From the NCBI GenBank assembly GCA_016187325.1, contig JACPJY010000242.1:1-28631 (forward strand): DNA of 28,631 bases, read 5' to 3'. Positions 1 to 7,289 of this stretch are shown here, in pieces (position 1 is the stretch's first letter; each line of letters opens with the position of its first letter). The notes under the pieces are model-generated. The model was not told where the DNA came from and did not search any database. It worked only from the letters and a program-made list of their open reading frames with translations. A program made the position numbers and the translations under genes. This stretch comes from Rhodospirillales bacterium. GTDB lineage: Bacteria; Pseudomonadota; Alphaproteobacteria; Rhodospirillales; Casp-alpha2.

Positions 1-1778
1 TGGGACAAGGTCCTGGACGATTCCCGAAAGCCTTTTTACCGCTGGTTCCGGGGCGGCCGGCTCAACACCTGCTACAACGCCCTCGATCGCCATGTCGAGG
101 AAGGCCGCGCCGACCAGGTAGCGTTGATCTACGATTCACCGGTCACCGGCAACACGGTCAAGAAATTCACCTACCGCCAACTCAGGGACGAAGTCGCCCG
201 GTTCGCCGGTGCATTGGTCAAATACGGCGTCGGCAAGGGCGACCGCGTCATCATCTACATGCCGATGGTGCCAGAGGCCGCCATCGCCATGTTGGCGTGC
301 GCGCGCATCGGTGCCGTCCATTCGGTGGTGTTCGGCGGCTTCGCCGCCAACGAGCTCGCGATCCGCATCAACGACGCCAAGCCGAAGCTGATGATCTCCG
401 CCTCCTGCGGCGTCGAGGTCAACCAGGTGATCGAGTACATGCCACTCCTGAGCGGCGGCATCAAGCTTGCTAAGCATAAGCCCGAAAAGTGCATCATCCT
501 GCAGCGTCCACAGGCCAAGGCAGAGCTGACCAAGGGCCGCGACGTCGACTGGCAGGACGCGATCAAGGACGCGAAGCCGGCAGACTGCGTGCCGGTTGAG
601 GCCACCGATCCGCTCTACATCCTCTACACGTCGGGTACCACCGGCCAGCCCAAGGGCGTGGTGCGCGACAACGGCGGCCACTCGGTGGCGCTGAAATGGT
701 CGATGAAATACATCTACGGCGCCGAGCCGGGCGACGTCTACTGGGCGGCTTCGGACGTCGGCTGGGTGGTCGGCCACTCCTACATCGTTTATGCGCCGCT
801 GCTGCACGGCTGCACCACCATCCTTTACGAAGGCAAGCCCGTCGGCACTCCCGACGCCGGCGCCTTTTGGCGCGTCATCAGCCAGCACAAGGTGAAGGTT
901 CTGTTCACGGCACCGACGGCGTTCCGCGCCATCAAGCGCGACGACCCGGACGGCAAGCTGATGAAAAAATACGACCTCAAGAACTTCAAGTACCTATTCC
1001 TGGCCGGCGAGCGTACCGACCCGGACACGCTGACCACTGGTGGCAGACCGAGACCGGCTGGGCGATTGCCGCCAACTGCGTCGGCCTGCACAAGTTCCCG
1101 GTCAAGCCAGGCTCGCCGACCAAAGCGGCGCCCGGCTATGACGTGCAGGTGCTGGATTCCAAGGCGCGGCCGGTGAAGCCCGGCGACATCGGCGCCATCT
1201 GCGTCAAGCTGCCACTGCCGCCGTCGTGCCTGCCGACGCTGTGGAACGCCGACGACCGCTTCATCGAGTCGTATCTCAAGGAGTTCCCCGGCTACTACAA
1301 GACCGCCGATGCCGGCTACAAGGACGAGGACGGCTACCTGTTCATCATGGCCCGCACCGACGACATCATCAATGTTGCCGGCCACCGGCTTTCGACTGGC
1401 GGCATGGAAGAGGTGCTGGCTTCGCACCCCGACGTCGCCGAGTGCGCCGTCATCGGTGTCGCCGACCAGCTGAAGGGGCAGTTGCCGGTCGGCTTCCTGG
1501 TTCTCAAGGCCGGTGTCAAGAAGCCGTCGCAGGACATCGTCAAAGAGGTCGTCGGCATGGTCCGAGACCGTATCGGCCCGGTCGCCGCCTTCAAGCAGGC
1601 CACCGTCGTCGACCGTCTGCCGAAGACACGCTCGGGCAAAATCCTGCGCGGCACCATGCAGAAGATCGCCGACAACGAGCAATATAAGGTGCCTGCCACC
1701 ATCGACGATCCGGCAATCCTCGGCGAGATTACCAAAGCGCTGGAAGGGATCGGCTACGCCGGGGCGCGCAAGAACTGA
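1..1778 (+). pseudogene. prpE: Propionyl-CoA synthetase (acyl-CoA synthetase), 5'-truncated by window edge and frameshifted
   Basis: This gene encodes an AMP-forming acyl-CoA synthetase of the PrpE type, which activates propionate (or a similar short acid) to its CoA thioester. The frame is open from base 1, so the start lies outside the window. The AMP-binding loop YTSGTTGQPKG is at 625-657, followed by the PrpE-type RDNGGH. The adenylation lysine in PKTRSGK is encoded at 1638-1640. Near 1035 the reading frame changes. Frame 1 reads GERTDPDTL, then the family continues in another frame with DHWWQTETGW at about 1032-1061. Relatives have about a dozen residues between these two motifs, so a deletion of roughly 12 codons plus one base is inferred. 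Frame 1 would stop at 1176. The rest of the protein is intact to the TGA at 1776-1778, which overlaps the next ATG. It is either a recent pseudogene or an assembly error. Confidence 0.85.
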
Positions 1779-2554
1779 TGCCGCTGACCGGAAAGGTGGT
1801 GGTCGTCACCGGCGCTGCCCAGGGCATCGGGTTCGCCTGTGCTCGCCGTTTCGCTGCCGAGAAGACGAAGGTGATGATCGCGGACATCAATGAAAAGGCC
1901 GGCGAGGCTGCCGCCCAAGGCATCCGCGACATCGGCGGCGAGGCCTGGTTCGAGGCCTGCGACGTCGGCGACAGCGCCCGGGTCAACGCACTGATCGCCG
2001 CCGCGGTCGCCAAGTATGGCGGCCTCGACGTGCTAATCAACAACGCCGCGATCCTCGATACCGCCGACTTCCTCGACATCCGCGAGGCGGATTGGGACCG
2101 GGTGGTACGGGTCAACCTGAAAGGCTATTTCCTGTGCGCCCAGGCCGCTGCCCGGCAGATGGTCGCACAGGGACGCGGAGGCGCGATCATCAACATGTCA
2201 TCGATCAACGCCGTCGTCGCCATCCCCAACGTCGCCGCCTACGTCGCCTGCAAGGGCGCCGTCAACCAGCTGACAAAGACCATGGCGCTGGCGCTCGCCG
2301 ATAAAAGCATCCGGGTCAACGGCATCGGCCCCGGCACCATCCTCACCGACATGGCGCGCCAGGTAATGATCGACGACGCGGCGCGGCGCACGATTCTCTC
2401 GCGCACGCCGCTCGGCCGGCCAGGCGAGCCGGACGAGATCGCCGCCGTCGCCGTGTTCCTGGCGAGCGAGGAATCGAACTACATCACCGGCCAGACCATC
2501 TATGCCGACGGCGGCCGGCTAGGCCTCAACTACACGGTGCCGATCAAGGACTAG
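1778..2554 (+). CDS. SDR family NAD(P)-dependent oxidoreductase
   Basis: This is a classical short-chain dehydrogenase/reductase of 258 residues, normal for the family. The Rossmann nucleotide-binding motif TGAAQGIG is at residues 11-18. NNAA is at 88-91, structural Asn113 lies in RVNLKG, Ser142 in NMSSIN, and the catalytic pair is Tyr155/Lys159 in YVACK. The C-terminal ITGQTIYADGG stretch is typical of FabG/glucose-dehydrogenase-like members. The ATG overlaps the stop of the preceding acyl-CoA synthetase (TGATG), so the two are probably co-translated. The context suggests oxidation or reduction of a hydroxy- or oxo-acid or acyl-CoA, but the substrate cannot be read from the sequence. It ends 15 bp from the convergent DUF155 gene. 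Confidence 0.9.
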   Translation: MPLTGKVVVVTGAAQGIGFACARRFAAEKTKVMIADINEKAGEAAAQGIRDIGGEAWFEACDVGDSARVNALIAAAVAKYGGLDVLINNAAILDTADFLDIREADWDRVVRVNLKGYFLCAQAAARQMVAQGRGGAIINMSSINAVVAIPNVAAYVACKGAVNQLTKTMALALADKSIRVNGIGPGTILTDMARQVMIDDAARRTILSRTPLGRPGEPDEIAAVAVFLASEESNYITGQTIYADGGRLGLNYTVPIKD

Positions 2555-2569
2555 CGGGTGGCCCGCCGC

Positions 2570-3403
2570 TCATCCCCTCGGCGCCATGAACGTCTCGTAG
2601 AGGATCAGCAGCACCATCTCGATCACGATCAGAATGACGATATACCACTCGACGCGCAGCGTGCGCCGGTTCTGCAGCAGATCGAGCGACGTGGCGGCGG
2701 TACGCGAGATCAGATCCAGCTTTCGGTCAAGCGCGCGGGCGCGGTCATTCAACTCGAATTCGTCCTGCAGGCGGGCGTAAAGGCGCTCCAGCTCCGGGTG
2801 GTCCCACAGCAAGTCCGGCTTCTCCGCGACCTCGACGCGACCGACCATCTTGTGTTGCATCAGCAGCACGTCGCCAATCTGGCGCAACAACGCGCGTCCT
2901 TCGCGGCCGGTGTGGCCGCGCCGGCCGAGCGACCGCGCCAAGGGCTCAATGCGGTCGAACACCGAGGCAAGCAGTTTCTCGTAGAACGCCAGGACCACGC
3001 TCTTGGCCAGCACGGTGGCGACGATCTGCAGCCGTTCGACCGTGATCTCAGAAAGATAGATGGTGCCGCCGGCATCGACCGGTCCTTCATCGCCGGCACG
3101 TAACGACACCGTCGCCGTCTCGGCATCCCAATCGTTATAGGGTTCGGTGACGAAGGGCCGCAGGGCCTCGATTAACGCGGCCTCATCGTCCGGGCTCATG
3201 TTGAAAAGAACGACCGCTCCGTAGCGCAGAACCGCCGCTGCCCGATTGTTGCCAGCGCGCACCAGCATTGGCCCGGTCGCTAGGCGGTCCGCCTGGCCGA
3301 AGGCGCGGACATCAATCCGTTCGCCGATCAGCAAGGCGCGGATGGGGATGGTCTTGGTCTTGGAAAGCAGCGTCTCGATCATGGCCATGGCCGCGCGGCG
3401 CAC
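2570..3403 (-). CDS. RMD1/YagE-like DUF155 family protein with C-terminal membrane anchor
   Basis: This 277-residue protein looks like the DUF155 family (yeast Rmd1/Sif2/Sif3, human RMND1, bacterial YagE). The N-terminal half has the mixed alpha/beta character of the family, with AVLRYGAVVLFN and then TIYLSEITVERLQ. A helical region follows (ALDRKLDLISRTAATSL), and a single hydrophobic segment (WYIVILIVIEMVLLILY) lies at the very C-terminus, as in mitochondrial relatives. I chose the GTG at 3401-3403 because GGGAAGGA lies 8 bases upstream. Longer forms would overlap trcR. ATG codons at 3388 and 3382 are alternatives. It lies 46 bp downstream of trcR on the same strand and is probably co-transcribed. 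Its bacterial function is unknown to me. Confidence 0.75.
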   Translation of the reverse strand: MRRAAMAMIETLLSKTKTIPIRALLIGERIDVRAFGQADRLATGPMLVRAGNNRAAAVLRYGAVVLFNMSPDDEAALIEALRPFVTEPYNDWDAETATVSLRAGDEGPVDAGGTIYLSEITVERLQIVATVLAKSVVLAFYEKLLASVFDRIEPLARSLGRRGHTGREGRALLRQIGDVLLMQHKMVGRVEVAEKPDLLWDHPELERLYARLQDEFELNDRARALDRKLDLISRTAATSLDLLQNRRTLRVEWYIVILIVIEMVLLILYETFMAPRG

Positions 3404-3449
3404 GGCGGCGGTCCTTCCCGGCGGTCGCCACGGGCCGGTGGGCCCGTCG

Positions 3450-4274
3450 TCAGCCGCCGGAAGCGGGCGTACCTCCCTGGCCGCCTTCATCGGGCTTGTC
3501 GGCATCGGGCGCCGACTCCGGGGCAGCGGCCGCCGGCGCATCGGGCGCCGGAGGTTCGGTGGGCGGCTGGAATACCGCATCCGACATCCGCAACACCTCG
3601 GGCGTCTCGGGAGTAGACGGTTGCGGGGTGGGCGTTTCGGGGGCGGGCGCCGTTGCCGGGCCGGCGGCGGCCGCCGCGGCCGCGGCCGCTTCGGCCGCCA
3701 ACCTTTCGGCGCGCGCCTTGGCCTTTTCTTCGCGGGCTGCCTTGTTGCGGGCGCGGGCGCGCGCCAGCGTCACCGCCCGGTCGAGGTCGGTGGCCGAGCA
3801 CAGCCCGAGGCCGACTGGGTTCTGCGGCTTGATGTTGGTCATGTTCCAGTGGGTGCGCTGGCGGATGGCATTGATGGTCGGCTTGGTGGTGCCAATCAGT
3901 TTCGAGATCTGGGCATCGGCGAGTTCCGGGTGGTTGCGTAACAGCCAAGCGATGGCGTCAGGTCGATCCTGACGCTTCGAGACCGGCGTGTAGCGGGCGC
4001 CCTTGGCGCGCGCCTTCGGCTGCGGGATGGTCGGCTTGGCCATCTTCAGGCGCGCCTTCGGGTCAACTAGGCAGCGGTCGATCTCCTCCTGGGTCAGCTC
4101 GCCAGCGGTGATCGGATCGAGACCCTGCATTCCCGCCGCTACCTCGCCGTCGGCAATGGCCTGTACCTCGAGCTGGTGCAGCCCACAGAAGTCGGCGATC
4201 TGGTCGAACGACAAGGCGGTATTCTCGACGAGCCAAACAGCCGTCGCCTTTGGCATCAGAGGATGCGGCATCAT
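3450..4274 (-). CDS. trcR: Cell-cycle transcriptional regulator TrcR (DUF1013)
   Basis: The 274-residue product matches the alphaproteobacterial DUF1013 family. In Caulobacter, TrcR associates with RNA polymerase and influences cell-cycle promoters including ctrA. Diagnostic segments include MPKATAVWLVENTALSFDQI near the N-terminus, a helix-turn-helix-like stretch around AQISKLIGTTKPTINAIR, and THWNMTNIKPQNPVGLGLCS. The C-terminal third is low-complexity Ala/Pro-rich sequence and is probably disordered. The ATG at 4272-4274 has AGGA six bases upstream; a second ATG follows at once at 4269-4271. A promoter and a terminator-like hairpin precede it and are listed separately. The neighbouring quinone oxidoreductase and DUF1192 genes fit a common alphaproteobacterial gene order. 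Confidence 0.88.
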   Translation of the reverse strand: MMPHPLMPKATAVWLVENTALSFDQIADFCGLHQLEVQAIADGEVAAGMQGLDPITAGELTQEEIDRCLVDPKARLKMAKPTIPQPKARAKGARYTPVSKRQDRPDAIAWLLRNHPELADAQISKLIGTTKPTINAIRQRTHWNMTNIKPQNPVGLGLCSATDLDRAVTLARARARNKAAREEKAKARAERLAAEAAAAAAAAAGPATAPAPETPTPQPSTPETPEVLRMSDAVFQPPTEPPAPDAPAAAAPESAPDADKPDEGGQGGTPASGG

Positions 4275-4294
4275 GTTGTTCCTGTTCCGAAAAA

Positions 4295-4312
4295 CCGGCG
4301 GTTTGCCGCCGG
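4295..4312 (-). terminator. Terminator-like hairpin in the trcR leader
   Basis: On the minus strand a 7-bp GC-only stem (CCGGCGG with CCGCCGG, loop CAAA) is followed directly by TTTTT at 4294-4290. The trcR ribosome binding site starts only a few bases later, and the ATG is 15 bases after the T-run. The hairpin lies between the predicted trcR promoter and the gene. It could be an attenuator, or the terminator of the upstream quinone oxidoreductase gene. Confidence 0.6.
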
Positions 4313-4341
4313 CGAGGCGGAAACCTTGAAATCGGCCCCTT

Positions 4342-4370
4342 TTATAACCTTTGGCCACCCGCCGGGTCAA
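4342..4370 (-). promoter_or_regulatory. Predicted sigma-70-type promoter of trcR
   Basis: The minus strand reads TTGACC (4370-4365), a 17-base spacer, then TTATAA (4347-4342). The transcript would start near 4335 and carry a leader of about 60 bases containing the terminator-like hairpin at 4295-4312. It sits between the quinone oxidoreductase stop and trcR. Confidence 0.65.
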
Positions 4371-4386
4371 ACGCGCCTGCGGGTGG

Positions 4387-5391
4387 TCACGGGGTGAGGA
4401 TGATTTTTCCGATATGGCGGCTCGATTCCATCAACCGGTGGGCCTCGGCCGCCTCGGCCAGCGGGAAAGTGGCGTGGATTACCGGCTTGATCTCGCCCTT
4501 GGCGATCAGCGGCCAGGCGTGCTCGCGCAGCGCGCGCGCGATCTCGCCCTTGCGCTCGACCGACTGCGGCCTGAGCGTCGCCCCGGTCAGGGTCAGGCGC
4601 TTCAGCATCATCGGCATGAAGTTGACCTCGGCGGTCGAGCCGCCGAGGAAGGCGATCGAGACGTGGCGGCCGTCGATAGCCATGGCCTTGATGTTGCGCG
4701 GGATGTAGTCGCCGCCGACCATGTCGAGCACGACGTCGACACCGCGGCCGCCGGTGAATTCCTTGACCGCCTCGACGAAGTCCTCGTCCTTGTAGTTGAC
4801 CGCGCGCTCGGCGCCCAGTTCCTCGCATACCCGGCACTTCTCGGCGCTGCCGGCGGTGGCGATCACCCGCGCCCCACGTTTGGCGGCAAGCTGGATCGCC
4901 GTGGTGCCAATGCCGCTGGAGCCGCCGTGCACCAGCAGCGTCTCGCCGGCCTCCAGATGCGCGCGGTCGTAAAGGTTGCTCCACACGGTGAAGAACGTCT
5001 CCGGCAGCGCCGCCGCCTCGACCATGCCGAGCTTACCCGGGATCGGCAGGCACTGGAGTGCCGGCGCCGTCACGTACTCGGCATAGCCGCCGCCGGCCAC
5101 CAGCGCACACAGCGTGTCGCCGACCTTCCAGGCCTTGACGTCGGTGCCGAGCGCCGCTACCTCGCCCGCGACCTCGAGGCCGGGAATGTCGGTGACGCCC
5201 GGCGGCGGCGCATAGCGGCCAATGCGCTGCGAGACGTCGGGGCGGTTGACGCCGGCGGCGCGGACCCGGATCAGCACTTCGCCGCCGGCCGGTTTAGGCA
5301 CCGGCCGGCGGGTCGGTTTAAGCACCTCGGGCCCGCCCGGCTCGACGATCTCAATGCAGTTCATGGTCTCAGGGATGGTCGGCTTGGGCAT
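4387..5391 (-). CDS. NAD(P)H-quinone oxidoreductase, PIG3/zeta-crystallin-like
   Basis: This 334-residue medium-chain dehydrogenase belongs to the zinc-free quinone oxidoreductase branch and reduces quinones or similar electrophiles with NAD(P)H. The GroES-like domain comes first (GGEVLIRVRAAGVNRPDV, then IPGLEVAGEV). The Rossmann domain follows, with LLVHGGSSGIGTTAIQLA and later GRGVDVVLDMVGGDY. The LRPQSVERKGEIA segment is characteristic of the PIG3 group. The ATG at 5389-5391 gives the usual length; upstream in-frame sequence has no family similarity and overlaps the divergent DUF1192 gene. The ribosome binding site is weak (GAGAG). It precedes trcR on the same strand, separated by a promoter. 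Confidence 0.9.
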   Translation of the reverse strand: MPKPTIPETMNCIEIVEPGGPEVLKPTRRPVPKPAGGEVLIRVRAAGVNRPDVSQRIGRYAPPPGVTDIPGLEVAGEVAALGTDVKAWKVGDTLCALVAGGGYAEYVTAPALQCLPIPGKLGMVEAAALPETFFTVWSNLYDRAHLEAGETLLVHGGSSGIGTTAIQLAAKRGARVIATAGSAEKCRVCEELGAERAVNYKDEDFVEAVKEFTGGRGVDVVLDMVGGDYIPRNIKAMAIDGRHVSIAFLGGSTAEVNFMPMMLKRLTLTGATLRPQSVERKGEIARALREHAWPLIAKGEIKPVIHATFPLAEAAEAHRLMESSRHIGKIILTP

Positions 5392-5419
5392 CGCGCTCTC
5401 GCTTGTTGGTTGGCGCCCG

Positions 5420-5448
5420 TCAATAGTATGTTGCGCGGACCGTGACAA
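5420..5448 (-). promoter_or_regulatory. Possible promoter of the quinone oxidoreductase gene
   Basis: The minus strand has TTGTCA (5448-5443), 17 bases, then TATTGA (5425-5420), about 30 bp before the oxidoreductase ATG. The match to a -10 box is moderate. The divergent DUF1192 gene must be expressed from the same 114-bp gap. Confidence 0.4.
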
Positions 5449-5505
5449 GCCCCCGCGGAACCAACTTGAAGGACCAGCACACGGGGGATGGAAAGGAGGC
5501 CCGAA

Positions 5506-5688
5506 ATGGACATCGACGACCTGGAGCCGCAAAAACAGAAACCGGCGCCCAAGAACCTCGAGGTGATGTCCATCGCGGCGCTCAAGGAATACATCGGCGA
5601 ACTGGAAGCCGAGATCACCCGCGTCCGCGAGGCGATCGCCGGCAAGGAAAAGGCGCGCAACGGCGCCGACAGGTTCTTCAAGACCTGA
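5506..5688 (+). CDS. DUF1192 family small coiled-coil protein
   Basis: The 60-residue product fits the alphaproteobacterial DUF1192 family in both length and sequence. It has an acidic start (MDIDDLEP), a Lys/Pro-rich stretch, then VMSIAALKEYIGELEAEI and a short helix ending in DRFFKT. AGGAGG lies six bases before the ATG, which favours this start over an ATG 18 bases upstream. The protein is predicted soluble and mostly helical. Its function is unknown. It is transcribed away from the quinone oxidoreductase, a pairing common in this class. Confidence 0.8.
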   Translation: MDIDDLEPQKQKPAPKNLEVMSIAALKEYIGELEAEITRVREAIAGKEKARNGADRFFKT

Positions 5689-5714
5689 ACGGGAAGCCGC
5701 CCGGCGCGGAAGCC

Positions 5715-5936
5715 TTAAGGCGCGGCCGGCGGCTGTGCCCGCCGCTTGGCCATGAACAACAGCCAGCCGACGGGCCCCAAAAACAGCACGATCACCAGCC
5801 ATCCCACCCGGGGACTGAACGGACAGCGCGTTTCCTTGGGCGCCCGCCACGGGCCCAACGCTGGCGACAGCACCACATGCAGCAGCGGCAGCAGGAAGCT
5901 GATGATGATCAACCAGGCGATGACGACGGAGCTCAC
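5715..5936 (-). CDS. Small two-helix membrane protein
   Basis: The 73-residue product has two hydrophobic segments (about residues 3-24 and 45-63), separated by a short Pro/Arg-rich loop and followed by a basic MAKRR end that should sit in the cytoplasm. The second segment (GWLVIVLFLGPVGWLLFM) resembles the phospholipase-D-nuclease N-terminal membrane domain (PLDc_N), but I cannot confirm this. I chose the GTG at 5934-5936 because GGAGGA lies nine bases upstream. It is convergent with DUF1192, with 26 bp between the stops. No function is assigned. Confidence 0.55.
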   Translation of the reverse strand: MSSVVIAWLIIISFLLPLLHVVLSPALGPWRAPKETRCPFSPRVGWLVIVLFLGPVGWLLFMAKRRAQPPAAP

Positions 5937-6066
5937 GGGCGCGGTTCCTCCGTGATGGCGGGAGGCCGATGAGCATACCACGGATCACCGGGCCGGCCAT
6001 GGCCGGGCGGGTCGCCTATCGGAAACCGCCGACAATCTTCCTGCCATTAAGAAATAATTAAGTGCT

Positions 6067-6165
6067 GCCCGCTAGCATGCGGAGTTGGATGATCGCAAAG
6101 GTCATCCATTCAACTTCGACGCCTCCCTGTTGAACTCGCCGCCCCCTCCGGGGGCGGCGCTTTTT
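6067..6165 (+). ncRNA. Candidate intergenic small RNA ending in an intrinsic terminator
   Basis: This segment of about 100 bases contains an internal hairpin in which GGATGA (6087-6092) pairs with TCATCC, extended by GTTG with CAAC around a bulge. A single-stranded GCCTCCCTG follows (a CCTCC-type anti-Shine-Dalgarno motif often exposed in regulatory RNAs), then a 10-bp terminator. No long ORF explains the structure. The 5' end is a guess placed just after an AT-rich TAATTA at 6055-6060, and no clear -35 box is visible. I do not recognise the family. Confidence 0.45.
6137..6165 (+). terminator. Strong rho-independent terminator
   Basis: CGCCGCCCCC (6137-6146) pairs perfectly with GGGGGCGGCG (6150-6159) around the loop TCC. 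It is followed by C and TTTTT at 6161-6165. It faces the plus strand, where the nearest plus-strand gene, DUF1192, ends about 450 bp upstream. It is therefore best explained by a separate short transcript. Confidence 0.85.
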
Positions 6166-6282
6166 ATCCGGCATCGGCGTTCCCGGCCTAGGTATTGCTT
6201 CCGGCCGATTGAGGCGAGTCGCCGCTTGACCGGCGGGTCCGCGCTTGGGTAAGGTCATCGAGGGAAAAGTTCGCAGGCGAGT

Positions 6283-6311
6283 TTGACAGGTTGAGGCTTC
6301 AAAAATAGAAC
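6283..6311 (+). promoter_or_regulatory. Possible promoter upstream of the thioesterase pair
   Basis: A consensus -35 TTGACA (6283-6288) is separated by 17 bases from TAGAAC (6306-6311). Transcription would start near 6318, inside the left arm of the hairpin at 6312-6338. That would prevent the hairpin forming in this transcript. The first thioesterase ATG follows at 6386. Confidence 0.45.
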
Positions 6312-6347
6312 GGGGGCTGCCGAATTCCGGCGGCCCCCAAAATTTTT
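6312..6347 (+). terminator. Hairpin with A/T-rich flanks, possibly a bidirectional terminator
   Basis: An 11-bp stem (6312-6322 with 6328-6338, one G-T pair, loop AATTC) is followed by AAAATTTTT on the plus strand. It is preceded by an A-rich run that becomes a T-rich tail on the minus strand. It probably stops readthrough from the intergenic transcript before the thioesterase genes. Confidence 0.6.
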
Positions 6348-6385
6348 GACACCAAGAATTTCGACAACCACCGGCGCCCCTTGAG

Positions 6386-6850
6386 ATGAGTCAGGACCAA
6401 ACTGAGACCCGCGACCGATACCGCCATTTCCTCGGCATCCAGACCCGGTGGTCGGACAACGACATCTACGGCCACGTCAACAATGTGACCTACTATTCGT
6501 ATTTCGACACGGTGGTGAACTGCTTCCTGATCACCGAGGGCGGGCTCGACATCCGGGACGGTAGAGTGATCGGCGTCGCCGTTGAGACCATGTGCCGATT
6601 CAAGAAGCCGATCGCCTACCCCGAAGCGATCGAGGCCGGCTTGCGGACCGCCAAGCTCGGCAACTCCTCGGTCCGTTACGAAATCGGCATCTTCCGCAAG
6701 GGCGAGGACGAGGCGGCGGCGTCAGGCCATTTCGTGCACGTGTTCGTGGACAGGACCACCAACGCGCCGGTGCCGATCCCGGCGCCCATTCGCAAGGCGC
6801 TGGAACGGATCAAGACGCCTGGGCGGATGGAGCAAAGGGAGCGATCGTGA
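6386..6850 (+). CDS. Hotdog-fold acyl-CoA thioesterase (4HBT family), first copy
   Basis: This 154-residue single-domain hotdog protein resembles 4-hydroxybenzoyl-CoA thioesterase/YbgC-type enzymes, which hydrolyse acyl-CoA thioesters. The active-site motif TRWSDNDIYGHVNNVTYYSY lies at residues 20-39, with the helix-start GHVNN diagnostic. The later strands include VETMCRFKKPIAYPE and GHFVHVFVD. The end of the gene overlaps the GTG of a second, clearly paralogous thioesterase (GTGA), so the two are translationally coupled. The specific acyl substrate is not evident. The ribosome binding site is weak (TTGAG just before the ATG). Confidence 0.88.
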   Translation: MSQDQTETRDRYRHFLGIQTRWSDNDIYGHVNNVTYYSYFDTVVNCFLITEGGLDIRDGRVIGVAVETMCRFKKPIAYPEAIEAGLRTAKLGNSSVRYEIGIFRKGEDEAAASGHFVHVFVDRTTNAPVPIPAPIRKALERIKTPGRMEQRERS

Positions 6851-7281
6851 AGACCGATCCGAGCAAGCAAAGCCGCGACAATTTCCCCTATCGGATGTCG
6901 ATCCCGACCCGCTGGGGCGACAACGACATGCTCGGCCACGTCAACAACGTTCTGTTCTACCGTTATTTCGAGGCGGTAGTGGTGCGCTTCCAGATGCAGG
7001 AGGCGGGCGTCGATTGGGTCACTGACCGCATTTCACCACAGGCGGTGGAGACGCTGTGTCGATTCCACCGGCCGCTCAGCTTCCCCGAGACCGTGGAGGC
7101 TGGGCTCAAGGTCGAGCGCATCGGCAACTCCAGCGTCACCTTCGCCATCGCGCTGTTCGGCGAGGGGCACGAAACGCCGGCGGCGACGGGGCATTTCATC
7201 CACGTCTTCGTCAATTCTAAAACCCTGAAATCGCAGCCGATCCCGGCCCAGGCGCGCCGAGCATACGAGAAATTCCGCTGA
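6847..7281 (+). CDS. Hotdog-fold acyl-CoA thioesterase (4HBT family), second copy
   Basis: The 144-residue product is a paralogue of the gene just upstream. The shared blocks are TRWGDNDMLGHVNNVLFYRY, VETLCRFHRPLSFPETVEAG, IGNSSV and GHFIHVFV. It starts at GTG 6847-6849, overlapping the previous stop by four bases, with AAAGGGAG five bases upstream. The copies differ at the residues after DND and through most helices, so the duplication is not recent. Retention of both in one operon hints at a heteromeric complex or complementary substrates, which is inference. A GC-rich bidirectional hairpin follows the stop. Confidence 0.88.
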   Translation: MKTDPSKQSRDNFPYRMSIPTRWGDNDMLGHVNNVLFYRYFEAVVVRFQMQEAGVDWVTDRISPQAVETLCRFHRPLSFPETVEAGLKVERIGNSSVTFAIALFGEGHETPAATGHFIHVFVNSKTLKSQPIPAQARRAYEKFR

Positions 7282-7289
7282 AACAGGAA

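Larger units (their letters stand above)
5937..6385. other. 449-bp intergenic region with candidate small RNA and two strong hairpins
   Basis: No supportable protein gene lies here. The stretch holds an AT-rich patch at 6046-6062, a structured segment ending in a strong terminator (6137-6165), and a second 11-bp hairpin (6312-6338) beside a TTGACA promoter-like element. These are listed separately. An 18-codon frame at 6077-6133 lacks a ribosome binding site. Confidence 0.7.

Noticed and set aside
3403..3580. Longer N-terminus for the DUF155 gene starting at 3580
   Set aside because: The extension is Arg/Pro-rich, overlaps the 3' end of trcR and has no family similarity. The GTG at 3403 has a proper ribosome binding site.
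6077..6133. Leader peptide of 18 codons inside the small RNA candidate
   Set aside because: It has no ribosome binding site, no run of regulatory codons, and no biosynthetic gene directly after the terminator. The structured RNA explains the segment better.
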